Shown here piece by piece: positions 1 to 12,519 of a stretch of DNA of 64,000 nt. The position numbers were made by a program, and so were the translations under genes. A model generated the notes under the pieces. The model was given only the letters and a program-made list of their open reading frames with translations. It was not told the origin of the DNA and did not search any database. Position 1 is the first letter of the stretch. The number at the start of each line of letters is the position of its first letter. This stretch comes from Cristatella mucedo (lineage: Eukaryota > Bryozoa > Phylactolaemata > Cristatellidae): NCBI GenBank assembly GCA_009760855.2, contig WPIO01000036.1, positions 3,701,501-3,765,500 on the forward strand. The letters are read 5' to 3'.

Positions 1-179
1 ATTTTATGTAATGTCACCGGGTATGAATCGCTAATCAAATGAAATGCTTACTTTACAACATATATGAAGTGTCTCTATAGAGATTTTAATTTGTCTTATA
101 CGGTAGTAAAAATATCATCCTTATTTTTATTGCTCTAGCTGACCACAGATTTTAAACATTTAGGTGACAGCAGATTTGC

Positions 180-930
180 CGATAGCTATTAGGTTGGTCT
201 TATCATTTACAAGCTTAGGAAATTAATTGCCATCCAAGTGCGAATGGTAGCGATGCAGGCTGCCAAAGAATAAATCATGAGGTAGATTCGTTGCTTGATA
301 AAGACCCAGTGAGATTCGTTGAGAACAGTATGCGATGTGACGGGTAGGGCGTTGACTATATAGTCGCTGCGATCGGCATCAGTTACAGAGGATTAAGGAT
401 CATTGCCGCCTGTCCAAAATAAAGGTAAATATGACATCGTAGAAATGACGTCACAAACGCATGGACTGATTTGTTAGTCGTGCTCTTATCAAAGCACGCC
501 CTGATTTTGGCGATGTTCCTTAGCTAAAAGCAGGCCGACATGACAGTGGAAGAAATGTGCTCATCTAGCGACAAGTTTCTTTTTTAATTGCTCACCCAGA
601 CCACGGGCAGACGTCGCGGGATTGATGGTAGATGAGCCAATCTTAAGGGTGAAATTTTGCTTTTTCTGATGATACTTGGTTTGCTCATAACTACGAATCT
701 TCGTTAACCTTAATAGTTAAAAGAGCTTAAAATATCTTCGCGGTGGCTGCAAGGAAAGTGAGTGAGTCAGATGAAAAACCAAGCTTAGAAGGGTCAGAAG
801 ATAGGTAGAGCTGTGTGTCCTCGGCATAGAAATGAAAGCAAATATTGTGTTTGGCGATTAAATAAGCCAGTGTGAGAGTTAAGTTGTGAATCAAGCTGTG
901 AAACAAGCCTCTGGGGGTGCTGCGAGGCGT
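180..930 (-). mobile_element. LINE-A (CR1/L2-like) RT fragments, old copies
   Basis: Two decayed pieces read on the minus strand. About 180-330 matches the stretch of the long LINE-A copy near 7855-7925. About 440-930 matches roughly 7610-8055, including the YADD region (here near 815-870). Order and overlap show that these are at least two separate copies or one rearranged copy. No open frame survives. Confidence 0.6.
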
Positions 931-1162
931 TGAGGCCTAACCAGGCATTAATCTAGAAGGTTAAAATCTAGGACCATTCGATTTCCAATTAAAAACAATG
1001 GCAAGGTCACATATAGGTCAATGTCGCACAGTTGCTTCTACGCTCTTTTTAAGGTACTATGCCTAGACGCTACGACATTCAATTTCGCTGATGCTTGGTT
1101 AGTGCAAAAAACTTTCAAGCGTTCAATGAGATAGGTCTAAGCCCAAGGGTAAGATGCTCCCA

Positions 1163-1925
1163 CTATTATAATAATAATAATAATAATGCACTTGATAAAG
1201 CGCCCTCAGAGAACTTAATCTCTCTAGGCGCTTTAAATTTGCTGCAAAGGGAAATGCAATTGAATAGTGAGTAAAATCATGCTTGATAAACAACATGAAT
1301 AACATCGTTAGAGGTGACATGCACAGGGTCAGCTTGCAAATGTGGTTAGTGGCAGCATGCACAGTGTCAGCACGCATAAGCACATCAAGGACGAATCACA
1401 GGGACCCACTAAATGCTGTCCTAAATAGGTGTGTTTTTAAGTTCTTTCTAAATGTGGTCAAGTCAGAGGATGTTCTGACGCAAGTCGGGAGGGAGTTCCA
1501 GGCTTTGGGAGAATACGAACTAAATGCACGGTCTCCAAAGTATTTGAGGTTTGTACGAAGAATCGGTAGACTGTTGGATTCCGAAAAGCGGGTGGTAAGC
1601 TTGGCCTGGTGGGGGAGTAGATCTGAGAGATGGAGCCAAAGAATGAAGTGACTTAAAAGTGAGCGGCAAAACCTTGAAGTCAATCCATTGCTTGAATGGT
1701 AGCCAGTGCAGGTCGGCGAGAAGTGGTGTGATGTGGCAACTGCGACGCTCACGACAGACAAGCCTAGCTGCAGAGTTTTGCACCGGCTACAACGACCTGA
1801 TCGCACATGCCGGGAGGCCAGTAAGCAGTGAGTTTCAGAAGCGAGACGGGATGTCATGAATGCATGGACCAACTTAGACGTGGTATCCTTATCTTAACAA
1901 GCCCTAATTTTTTGCAATGTTAAAT
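1163..1925 (-). mobile_element. LINE-A 3' end, 5'-truncated
   Basis: The minus strand reads the C-terminal part of a CR1/L2-type reverse transcriptase ORF, broken by frameshifts into pieces at 1396-1872 and 1520-1783. Typical family words are visible, such as [20 protein letters not shown]. The 3' UTR follows and ends in a (TTA)n tail at 1163-1187. The 5' end is truncated in the RT region, as is usual for target-primed insertion. Confidence 0.85.
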
Positions 1926-2399
1926 ATCATATATCTACGAAGAGCTGAATACGTAAATTGGGGTACTCAAACGTGTCCGGGAAAGAAGAGTACATTCACG
2001 ATAAGTAGGTAGATACTGTACACACAGGTGTATGTCAGAGGTGTATGCACATATTTTACATTCAAACATACAGGTACATACATATATTTATACATGTACT
2101 AGCGCTTCTTGATTGAGTGGCTTCTCGAACGCTCTTTAACGCTGAGTTGTCTCCCCTGCAATAACGGGCGCGTCTTCTTACGCGCTGCCAGTCGCTGGCC
2201 CGGTTAAATATTCAACGGTAAACCTTTTTAAGATCACTTTTATTCGAAGCTTGAGCATACTTTTAAAAAAAAAATTTGTGCCATGTAATCCCTATTAATT
2301 TAAGTTAAAAGTCCGTCAGTCCGCCCCGAGGCAAGATGGTGAAAAGTACTTCCAGTAGTGACGCATAATAGACGTGTAAGTATGTTCTACTATGACTCA

Positions 2400-2775
2400 G
2401 TGAAGCGAGCGAGCTCTAGACTGAATTTTAGAGCTTTACTTACGAATTTCGTCACGACATATCCTGACTTGACCGCATTTAAAAGGAAGCTAAAAATGCA
2501 TCTATTTGTCGCAGCATTTAGTGGATCCATCCGATTCGTCCTTTACGTGTTTATGCGTGCGGACACTGAGCATGCTGCCACTAACCATAATTCAATGCTG
2601 AACCTGTGCATGTCACCTCTAATCATGTTATGCTTGTTGCTATTGAGCACCCTACCACTAACTACTCGATCATACTTTCTTTGCAGCAAATGCAAAGTGC
2701 TTCAAAGAGACTGAGTACTCTGACGGCACGATAAAATGTTGTGCATTATTATTATTTTTATTGTTATTATTGTTG
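2400..2775 (+). mobile_element. LINE-A 3' end, diverged
   Basis: The last ~30 codons of the LINE-A ORF (DLTAFKRKLKMHLF) are followed by its 3' UTR and a TTATTATT tail near 2745-2775. The copy is clearly older than the 10.2 kb and 45.5 kb copies, with many substitutions. Confidence 0.75.
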
Positions 2776-3256
2776 AAGTTAACCCCATTAATTACCGCCA
2801 GTTGGTCACTTTCCACAGGCCTGAGTCGCTTGCAGTCACGTGGCAGACGCTCTTCGATAGCCCGTGACCTTGGCTCCTGACACTCGCAGCTTCGGATTTT
2901 ATGTCGCTTTAATTCGAAGCGAACAGCTGCTACCGATCGCTCGAGAGCTCGACGCTCGGCACTTTCGTCGACTCGTTGACGCGATCGCTTCCGGCGTCCC
3001 GGCCATTGAGCTTTGCATCGTCCTTCTCGACAGGTAAAATGGCCGCCGAGTAAGCAGCATTCAGTGCAAAACGTTTCGGCACCCAGATTTCGCCGGGCTG
3101 TCAGCCATCTCGCGAAGCGACGCTAGAGACCTGCTAAGCCCTCATCGAATGGCGGCGGTCGGACGAGGAAAGACGACTGAGGGAAGCGACGGTTACCCAA
3201 CGGACGTCAGAGAGGGGGACGAGCTTGTGGCCCAGGACAGGCTGGCACTAGGCGGA

Positions 3257-3340
3257 CACGTAATAATAATAATAATAATTCACTTGATAAAGCGCCCTCA
3301 GAGAACTCAATCTCTCTCTAGGCGCTTTACATTTGCTAGC
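3257..3340 (-). mobile_element. LINE-A 3' tail only
   Basis: A (TAA)n run is followed by the family's terminal block TCAGAGAACTCAATCTC and AGGCGCTTTACATTTGCT. Only the last ~80 bp of the element was inserted, into GC-rich DNA. Confidence 0.85.
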
Positions 3341-3617
3341 GACAGCGACAGCGCAGTGGGTGGCGTCGGGGTCGGGCACTGCTTCGCCGAGGAGGTCCGA
3401 TAAATGCGGGGTCAATCTCTCGCCGCAGCCCAATGCACTCCGAAGCTCGATAGCCGCAGCAGTTGAAACGCCGGTGACAGATGCGTCGTACTGGCAAAAG
3501 CGAAGTGTCCTCGAGGCCGAGGTAAGCCAGCGGCTCCAGCGTATTAGCAGGCGTCGCATCGCGACTGCAAGCCTACGAGACATTCACAGCCGGCTCGACT
3601 TGATCGGCGGCCTCGGA

Positions 3618-4063
<446 letters not shown>

Positions 4064-4129
4064 CACTAGGTGTTCTGCATCATCCACTCTCTTGACTATA
4101 TCGGCGGCCTCGGAGAGAGCGAGCGAGCG

Positions 4130-4165
<36 letters not shown>

Positions 4166-4167
<2 letters not shown>

Positions 4168-4181
4168 GTGTGTGTGTGTGT

Positions 4182-4222
<41 letters not shown>
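4166..4222. repeat. (GT)n microsatellite
   Basis: About 28 GT units directly follow a short GA array. A copy of the sequence upstream of the 3.6 kb array (TCGGCGGCCTCGGAGAGA) recurs at about 4100, so the GA-array neighbourhood seems to have been duplicated. Confidence 0.95.
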
Positions 4223-4224
<2 letters not shown>

Positions 4225-5221
4225 TGCATTAGGCGCTCTGCATCATCCGCTCTCTTGTTTTTCGATCTTGGTAACCGCTAGCGTTCCACCCTATTTTTCT
4301 CTATGGAACCTCGCTTTATCGCAAAAGTTGCTGCGTATGCCTTACGCTTAAGCGTGTGTCGATCATGTTCTCTTCTCAATTAAATTAGGCAAGTTAAAAG
4401 CGACTTGTCGACCCCGAGGCATTTTATGTAGTCGCTCTAAATTCTTCGAAAGCCTTGGGTTGATGACAGGGTCTCAGCTAAGCTGAACACTCGAGCAGCC
4501 TCACCTGGATTTTGAAGTCGTTACTGCGTCCATCCTCAAGTCGCCAGTGTCCATACCGTCGTTAGATTTCCCAGCTAGTACAAGAAATAGAGACAAGCTG
4601 TCGTGTTTGCTATTCGTTCGAAAGCGACTAATGAGCACGACGCCGAAGGAACGCGGCGCGTCGTTGGTTACGATATGGACGCTTACGAACTTCTCTAGCA
4701 ATGTGGAAAAGGGTGGCCCCAATGCTTGGATCGGGTAAGCAGCGAGAACTCTGCTTGCTTTCCCGCACCAGGCTTGGCCCGAAAGGTAGCGAGTTAATTC
4801 TAAAAGTCAGAGACGGGAGTAGTATTTCTGATCTGTGCGGCGGACGCTTCCTGAACTTGAGCTATGAGAACACAAACTGTTCAGGCTATCACACTGCTCC
4901 TCTGCAGACGATGGAATTGCAGAGAATTGCTCATAGGAAATGCTACTTTAAAATTACCAAAAAAGTGAAGAAAACTATTTTGACAAATCAGCAAAAAATG
5001 TTATAAATCATCCCCTCATAAGAGCAGAGCAACCGGATGTTGATAGGGAGGTATGGTAGTGAGGGATTGGGATCGTGAGGTATGGGTTGAGAGGCCTCGG
5101 AGGCGACGGCGAAAAGCCCATTGGAATGCATCGTATGCTTTAGTCAGCTAGTCGCTGTGACGGTGTTTCCATTGCATGTGAGTTTCGACATTAGCGATTT
5201 TCGGTTTTGATACCTACACAG
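4222..5221. other. no recognised feature
   Basis: I see no splice-consistent exon, tRNA or transposon end in this kilobase. Short open frames at 4501-4738 and 4701-5006 show no recognisable motif. Confidence 0.5.
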
Positions 5222-6104
5222 CAGTTCGCTTATAGCTAAGCTTAATAATCGAAATCTAGGCGTCATGCTCCAAAGTGACCTCTCATTAGACGACCACACT
5301 AGCTCCACAATCAAGTCTGCCTGCTTTCAGATACATAACATTGCTAAAATTCGGGCTTGTTTAGATAAGGATACCACGTCTAAGTTGGTCCATGCATTTG
5401 TGACATCCCGTCTTGACTTCTGTAACTCACTGGTTGCTGGCCTAGCGGCAGGTGCAATCAGGCGCTTACAGCTGGTGCAAAACTCTGCAGCTAGGCCTGT
5501 CTGTCGTGAGCGTAGCAGTTGCCACATCACACCACTTCTCGCCGACCTGCACTGGCTATCAGTCAAGCAACGGACCGACTCCGAGGTTTTGTCGCTCTCT
5601 TTTAGGTCACTTCATTCTTTGGCTCCAGCCTATCTCTCAGATCTACTCCCCCACCAGGCCAAGCATCGTACCACCCGCTTTTCGGAATCCAACAGTTTAC
5701 CACTACCTCGTACAAACCTTAAAATCCTTTGGAGACCGTGCATTTAGTTCGTATTCTCCCAAAGCCTGGAACTCACTCCCGACTTGCATCACGACATCCC
5801 CTGACTTGACCACATTTAAAAAGAACTTTAAAACACACATATTTACGACAGCATTTAGTGGGTCCCTGTGATTTGTCCGTGATGTGCTTATGCGTGCTGA
5901 CACTGTGCATGCTGCCACTAACCACACTTGCATGCTGACTCTGTTGCAGTCACCCCTAACCATGTTATTGATTGGATTTATCAAGCATGATATTACTCAC
6001 TACTATATCGCGTTTCCCTTTGCAGCAAATGTAAAGCACCTAGAAAGAGATTGAGTTCTCTGAGGGCGCTTTATAATGTGCCTTGTTGTTATTATTGTTA
6101 TTAT
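5222..6104 (+). mobile_element. LINE-A copy, 5'-truncated in RT
   Basis: The plus strand carries the RT C-terminal half ([37 protein letters not shown]), with one frameshift switching between frames near 5700. The full 3' UTR follows, then TTGTTATTATTGTTATTAT. Truncation is near the RT thumb region. Confidence 0.9.
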
Positions 6105-6888
6105 AATTCGACCCGGCGAAGGCAGGAATGACTCCGGTATGGATTAATGAACGCCCATATGATCACTAGTGAAGGCGAAACCGGATCGTGACGGGAAATC
6201 TAGACACCTGGTCTTTAGCTCAAAATATTAGACTCGTTGGCTTATCTATTGAGTAACTTACACGAGGACCGAACAATTAATTAATGGTGGACGAAGAAAT
6301 GAGTGGAGCCTTTGCTCTATTTGCCCTTGCATTGTCGCCGTTTGCAGGACGTCGGTAGCTACGGACTCGAAAACGAGCCCACACAGTAACTATGAGCTTC
6401 CCATCTTTCTCAGCTTGAGCCATTCGCTATTACCAGCAAGTCTGGCTCTCTACGACATGTCAGCTTAGCTGGATTGAACTTGGATAGCTCCCGCGAGTGC
6501 AAATCAACGTTGCTTGCCGCTTCCCTGTTTGTTGCATGTCGCAACCACCTCTGGTCTCCATACTAGATCTACCTTCTCAGCCGTCACTAGATGCGGCAGC
6601 CTAGCTGGACTTCGTTTTTAAACGTTCAACTTTTAGCTGTAGGATGTATCGAGAGAGTGGGTGGGGGCAACGACGAGTTCGCGAGAAATAAAGTATGGCG
6701 GCTTCTGTAGATGGAAGTGCAGCTCAGCTGGCGTGGGCTCTTTTGCTTGAAGCTTTAATTGGAATAGGTAGGGCAGTCTGGGTTTATTTATTTCGCATTA
6801 GAATAATATCACCGAAGGCCCCCTAACGCTTCACAATGAAAGTCTCTCATGCCTGAAGTCTGTCGTACCGGAACCTAAGCTTCAATTG

Positions 6889-6892
<4 letters not shown>
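6105..6892. other. no recognised feature
   Basis: Nothing coding is recognised. About 6760-6840 resembles 9148-9220 beyond the far end of the long LINE-A copy (see findings). Confidence 0.5.
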
Positions 6893-6925
<33 letters not shown>

Positions 6926-7139
6926 TCACTTGATAAAGCGCCCTCAGAGAACTTAATCTCTCTCTAGGCGCTTCACATTTGCTGTAAAGTGAAATGCAAT
7001 TGAATGGTAAGTAAAATCATGCTTGAAAAACAAACAAAATGAATAATATGGTTAGGGGTGACATGCACAGGGTCAGCATGCAAATGTGGTTAGTGGCAGC
7101 ATGCACAGTGTCAGCACGCATAAGCACGTGAAGGACGAA

Positions 7140-8279
7140 TCACAGGGACCCACTAAATGCTGTCCTAAATAGATATGTTTTTAGGTTCCTTTTAAATGTG
7201 GTCAGGTCAGGGGATGTTCTGATGCTGGTCGGGAGGGAGTTCAAGGCTTTGGGAGCAAACGAACTAAATGCACGGTCTCCAAAGGATTTAAGGTTTTTAT
7301 GAGGTATTTCTAGACTGTTGGATTCCAAAAAGCGGGTGGTACGATGCTTGGCCTGATGGGGTAGTATATCTGAGAGATAGGCTGGAGCCATAGAATGAAG
7401 GGACCTAAAAGTGTGCGACAAAACCTTGAAGTCAATCTGTTGCTTGACTTGTAGCCAGTGCAGGTCGGCTAGAAGTGGAGTAATGTGGCAACTGCGACGC
7501 TCACGACAGACAAGCCTAGCTGCAGAGTTTTGCACCAGCTGCAATCGCCTGATCGCACATGCTGGTAGGCCAGTAAGCAGTGAGTTGCAGAAGTCGAGAC
7601 GGGATGTCACGAATGCATGGACCAACTTGGACGTGGTATCTTTATCTAAACAAGCCCGAATTTTAGCAATGTTATGAAGCTGAAAATAGGCGGATTTGAC
7701 TGTGGAGCTGATATGGTCGTCTAACGACAGGTCGCTTTGGAATATGACACCTAGATTTCGAGCTGATTCAACTGGAGATATGCTGGCAGAGCCAATTTTG
7801 AGAGTCAGCCTTTCCCATCTCTGGATCACACTGGGTTTGCCCATAACTAGTAAGTTAGTTTTATCATCGTTAAGTTTTAGAAAATTTGCTGCCATCCATG
7901 TGCGGATGTCATCAATGCATGCAGCTAGTGAGTTTAGAGAATTTGAGGTGCTCGAAGGTTGGGAGGGATCAAAGCAAAGGTACAACTGAGTGTCATCCGC
8001 ATAGAAGTGAAAGCCTAGATTGTGCTTGGCAATCACATCAGCGAGAGGGAGAGTATAAACGGTGAAAAGGACCGGACCTAGCACTGAGCCCTGAGGTACT
8101 CCATATTTCAGAGGTACTTCAGATGATCTTGGTCCATTCACGTCAATACTCTGGAGTCTCCCACTGAGATAGGACCTGAACCACTGCAGAGCAGTGCCAG
8201 TGATGCCCAGGCGAGATGAGAGGCGCTCTAGAAGAACTTTGTGATCGATGGTATCAAAAGCTGCCGAAGGATCAAGCAA
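7140..8279 (-). pseudogene. LINE-A reverse transcriptase, C-terminal 379 codons
   Basis: An open frame with RT motifs in order: SAAFDTIDHKVLLERL (finger/palm), GVPQGSVLGPVLF, FYADDTQLYL (catalytic YADD) and LKLNDDKTNLLVMG (thumb side). The family C-terminal region follows ([34 protein letters not shown]). In life it would copy element RNA at a nicked chromosomal target. The frame is intact here but lacks a normal start, because the N-terminal RT and most of the endonuclease are deleted. It is best read as a dead element with a preserved frame. It is the reference for identifying the other copies. Confidence 0.9.
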
Positions 8280-8383
8280 AACAGCTTGTTTTCGGGTGAG
8301 ACCAAGACAGTTGATTCAAAAGACTGCTTCGAGGGTACCGCAAATGGCTTGAAGTTGAATTTCGAGCGCACGACAATAGCAAC

Positions 8384-8728
8384 TCAACCTCCAGTTTTGA
8401 TCGATTTAGGGGTGTGAAAGAACGAGAAACCAGATGGAGTTGCGTCTTTAATTGTCGGACAGTTTATCAATTTCAGCCAAGTTTCAGTTAGGGCGAGCAG
8501 GTCGATACCATTTTCAGAAATAAGGTCGCTTATTACTAGAGGTTTATTGCACATTGAGCGAGGATTCCAAAGGCAAGCGTTAAGTCTGGCCGATGGGGTT
8601 ACAACAGGCTTGATGACCACTAAGTTTGAGGAATTTACAGTGACGCATGTGGGGGATCGTGCTGAGTGGTTCGAGACAATGCTAGGAATACCGAACGAGC
8701 TGGTACTCAGCTTGCAGGTTCCGACCAA
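8384..8728 (-). pseudogene. LINE-A APE endonuclease N-terminal fragment
   Basis: A 114-codon frame contains LNACLWNPRSMCNKP and DLLALTETWL, the conserved opening of AP-like endonucleases of CR1/L2-type LINEs (N and E metal-site region). It stops where the internal deletion begins. The related copy at 42.1-42.9 kb has the same block as LDAYLCNTRSMCTKL and FALTKTWL, with the catalytic Glu region altered to Lys. Confidence 0.8.
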
Positions 8729-9318
8729 CGAGCGGCGTCTGAGCTGGCGGTTCCGGCCACCGCGGCGGCTACGGGGTGCTTTTCTTTTGTTAATGCATAG
8801 TTCAGGAATCTTAGCAACAACATTAATATCTACGAATGCATTTGATATGCGATGACGAAGCGATAGCAGCTGCTGACGATCATAACTAACAAGCAGGTTA
8901 CTAGCCGCCGGCGTAGCTAAGGCAGCCGCCGGCGTGGGAGACCCAGCAGCCCGAAGCGATAAGCGTCTAGATGTCCATAGGCACGTAATTTCTTACGCGC
9001 TACGGTCAAATAACAATCAGAATAACTTTAAACAGGTCTTACCTGTATCGTTTCCGTATACGATGTTCGCAAGAACTTCGGTTTTTGGAAGAATTCTGCA
9101 ACGAACAAGAACGCGCGTTAGAGCGCTCTATGTCAGGAGGCGAGAAGGAATAGGAATAGGGCAGTCTGAGTTGATCTATTTCACATAATCGTGTGACTTA
9201 AAGGACCCTAAAGCTTCGTCAAAACTCGACAGCAAACGCAGCACTCGTAACGACGCTAGTCTTAGCTGACACGTGCCGAAAGCTGACAATGCCAGGATCT
9301 TGTACGACGGCTAGCAGC

Positions 9319-9381
9319 AAAGAGCGACACCTACCTTACAAAGAGCGCCACCTACTTTACAAAGAGCGCCACCTACCTTAC
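9319..9381. repeat. 3 x 21-bp tandem repeat
   Basis: Three 21-bp units beginning AAAGAGCG start at 9319, 9340 and 9361 and differ at one or two bases. The unit length is a multiple of three and reads as a KERHLPY heptad on the plus strand, but no gene can be supported around it. Confidence 0.9.
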
Positions 9382-10196
9382 TCACATCAAGCAAGTCCAC
9401 ATCCATACTGCAGGCAAGTCTGTTTGACAGCAGCGGGCGCTTATAGATGTTTAGCAGTGTCCCGACGTACACCAACGGGTCTCCTGCCTAGAGCTAAAAC
9501 CAGCTCCATTTCTAATGCCGACTCCTGAATCGCAACGGTCCGCCTATCACAGAACGCCGACTTTACACGGCCTCGGCCATAGAACAGGTCATCACATAAT
9601 CGAAAATAATGATTTTCAGCCACAATCCGGCTGGTTTAGGTGGCGACGCCGTTTCATGTCTCCTCCTTAGAATAAAGGCCGTCCTCAACGGTAAATTAAA
9701 TCAAAACCTTACAGCCAGCTAAGTTAGTTGTCAATTTTTGGCTTCGCCAGCTCGTCGGGCTCTAACAAAAATTGGTACCGAGGATTTTCGGATCGTCAGC
9801 TGCTAAGCTGTTACCGTGGCAGCCTCGACTTCATCTTCCTCGCCAGCAGCCATCCTATCAACGCGAGTTGGACTTGAAAGCGTCTCCAGAACTCTCTGCC
9901 ATCTATGCGCTCAGGTCGTCAGCACTTCAGTTGTCTGAAGAGAAAGCCTAGCTCTTTTAGCCGCAGTATTTATCTTGATAGATAACTGAACCAATCTCGT
10001 ACTCGAACGAACGAGATTAGTGCATCACCAGCTCCGCTGGAATAATTCTGCTCGGGCTACCTGATTTACCATGGCGGCTCTCACTCGGGGGGGGGGGTTC
10101 TTATTTCTTTTCGTCTCTCTTTCTTACTTTCTTGTCTCACTCTGTCACCCCATTCAAGCCTTTAGAACTTGCACGTTTCCAGAGCTTCGCTGGAGA
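9382..10196. other. no recognised feature
   Basis: Apart from the 21-bp repeat just before it, I see no gene or known element here. The next LINE-A copy starts abruptly at about 10197. Confidence 0.5.
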
Positions 10197-10702
10197 GCAT
10201 TTAGGTCCCTTCATTCTATGGCTCCAGCCTATCTCTCCGATATACTCCCCCATCAGGCCAAGCATCGTACCACCCGCTTTTCGGAATCCAACGGTCTACA
10301 AATACCTCGTACAAACCTTAAATCCTTTGGAGACCGTGCATTTAGTTCGTTTGCTCCCAAAGCCTGGAACTCCCTGCCGACCTGCGTCAGAACATCCACT
10401 GACCTGACCACATTTAAAAGGAACCTAAAAACACACCTATTTAGGACAGCATTTAGTGGGTCCCTCTGATTCTTCCTTCACGTGCTTATCCGTGCTGACA
10501 CTGTGCATGCTGCCACTAACCACATTTGCATGCTGACCCTGTGCATGTCACCCCTAACCATATTATTCGTTTTGTCTGTTTTTCAAGCATGATTTTACTT
10601 ACCATTCAATTGCATTTCCCTTTGCAGCAAATGTAAAGCGCCTTGAAAGAGATCAAGTTCTCTGAGGGTGCTTTATCAAGTGCATTATTGTTATTATTAT
10701 TC
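10197..10702 (+). mobile_element. LINE-A copy, young 3' end
   Basis: Begins inside the RT C-terminal region and keeps an open frame to the family stop ([31 protein letters not shown]). It continues through the 3' UTR to TTATTGTTATTATTATT. Near identity with the copies at 45.5 kb and 6.9 kb suggests recent activity. Confidence 0.92.
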
Positions 10703-11464
10703 CTAACGAGCCTCTCGCTAGACCAATGCCACACAACCCGACATCGACGTCCGACCTTGACACAAGAGGGCCACCACGGGCGGGCGACATCTCGCACCAC
10801 CCGGCTTCGTCTAGCAGTTCGACAAGCTGCAGACGATCGGGGCGGCGAGGGGGGCTACGGCTGGAGCTCGCCGCCGCTCCGAAAGGAACGTAGCTCCCTT
10901 CTTGCCTCACCCCTCGGCAGTCTGGCGGTAGTCAGCAATGGTAGCTAAGCTTCTGTTGTTAGGCAGTCGCGTTTAAAGAGTGCCTCTAGAAGCTTCTCTG
11001 CGGCTCCGCGCCTTCGCCGAGCAGCTTCAAGCTGTGCCGCCGGAGTGAAGCCAGTCCACATTTTTCCATTACGCGAAGCTGAGCTGGGACGTTGCGCCCT
11101 GGAAGTAGGGGGCAGCTAGTCCGATAACAAACTGCTCAGAATTTCGCAGTCTTTTGTTTGAAGCTTGCTTATTAAGAAAAAAGTTAGAAATGCAATCATA
11201 AGTTTTGGAGAACGACAACTGAGCGAAGCACAGTAAACAAATTTATTTTGTAAGACCTGTTTACACCGGAAGTAAGTCGTCGAGCTCAATCGTATGAGTT
11301 TCTGTGAATAAAATGCCAATGGAGCGGTATTTTTCGGCAAACTTTGTAAATAGAAAGCTACTCAGCCCCAAATCCCAGATGCCAGACTGTCACTTTAAAC
11401 TATGAAAAAGCATTTAATTTTCAAAAGAATTCCAGGCCCCTTGAGGTAAACTCTCCTCCGCTTA
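10703..11464. other. no recognised feature
   Basis: A GC-rich stretch (10730-10960) is followed by AT-rich DNA. No exon with supporting splice sites was recognised. Confidence 0.45.
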
Positions 11465-11770
11465 GTAGCTATTGCAATCTACCTCTCTTACGCTGACCCA
11501 CAAGATCCGCCACGGCTTGCCTACTTCACACCTAGTTGAAATTCTGCAAAATTTTCAGCATTTTCGTATCCTCAGGTTCTCTATGGACAATAAATGAGCT
11601 GTTCCAATTGTAAAGACTGCCTAAAGACTGTCGGCGACAAAAGGTTTTTCTCTGCAGGTCCGATTGCAGAACTTACTTCACAATTCTGACATCTAACCTC
11701 CTGCTGCTGAATATTTCACGCCTTATCCAGCCGTACTGAGCTGTTACTTCCATGCTACTTACTACAAACA
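11465..11770 (+). mobile_element. LINE-B RT C-terminal fragment, decayed
   Basis: The plus strand reads LTHKIRHGLPTSHLVE and, after stops, a region matching the LINE-B words ([23 protein letters not shown]) seen intact at 35.2-35.9 kb. No tail remains. It abuts a LINE-A fragment in the same orientation. Confidence 0.6.
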
Positions 11771-12075
11771 ATAGCTCGTACGAACTTCAAAACCGTTGGA
11801 GACCGCGCCATTGGTTCATATGCTCTCAAAGCCTGGAACTCACTACCAACGCAAGTTAAAACGTCCTCTGACATGAAGAAATTTAAAAATAAGCTTAAAA
11901 CGCACCTGTTTATTACAGCATTTAGTGGATCTTTGTTATTCGTCCTTCGTGTGCACGTACCTGCTAACACTATGCCTGCCGCATGCGGACGTTACAATGT
12001 GGTAATGCTTTATATGCAGCATCTGTAAATAGTCTAGAGAGAGATTCAGTTCTAAAATCGAAGGTGTACTACAAT
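11771..12075 (+). mobile_element. LINE-A 3' fragment, decayed
   Basis: Matches the last ORF block (NFKTVGDRAIGSYALKAWNS in broken frame) and the 3' UTR of LINE-A. It ends in a degraded GAGAGATTCAGTTCT block near 12035-12055. Confidence 0.65.
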
Positions 12076-12519
12076 AATGGCCTAAATTTGAGCTCAGCAA
12101 CGCCAACTTCCGGTCGATGTTAGGCTATTTAGAGTGGATTGCAGTTTTTCATCGATTCCGTCGAAGCCTGAAGCAAATAGTGCCACCCGCCGGTCGACTC
12201 TGCGCATTGGAGAAGCGTCGACCGGACGGGCTCGTCAGCGCCGTCTGAAAGCGCAGCGGCGGCCACGCGCGACCTTGCTCGAGTCTGCGCATCGGCACGG
12301 AAGGATCGCACGCCGAAAGCCTCCTTTTAAGCAGCCTGCTGCAGAGCGGCAGGCTTCCAGGCGGCTTAATACCAGCAGCAGCAGGAGCCGTCGTAGCAGA
12401 AGCCGAGGAAGCGGCCAGCGGGGCGGCCCAACACCAGTCCACCACAGCGCGGCTCGCTGTGCCTAGCCACCCACCCACCCACCCAGCCGCCGTCTGCCTA
12501 CGGGAACGACCGCTGCAGT

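Larger units (their letters stand above)
6893..9135 (-). mobile_element. LINE-A (CR1/L2-like), longest copy, dead
   Basis: This is the most complete member of the main family. On the minus strand it has a 5' region (about 8740-9135), an APE-type endonuclease N-terminus (8384-8728), an internal deletion that removes the rest of the endonuclease and the RT N-terminus (about 8285-8384), most of the RT (7140-8279), a 3' UTR and a (TAA)n tail (6893-6925). The 5' limit is set by similarity to a second copy that ends near 42930. CR1/L2 assignment rests on RT motif wording and the microsatellite tail. Confidence 0.88.
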
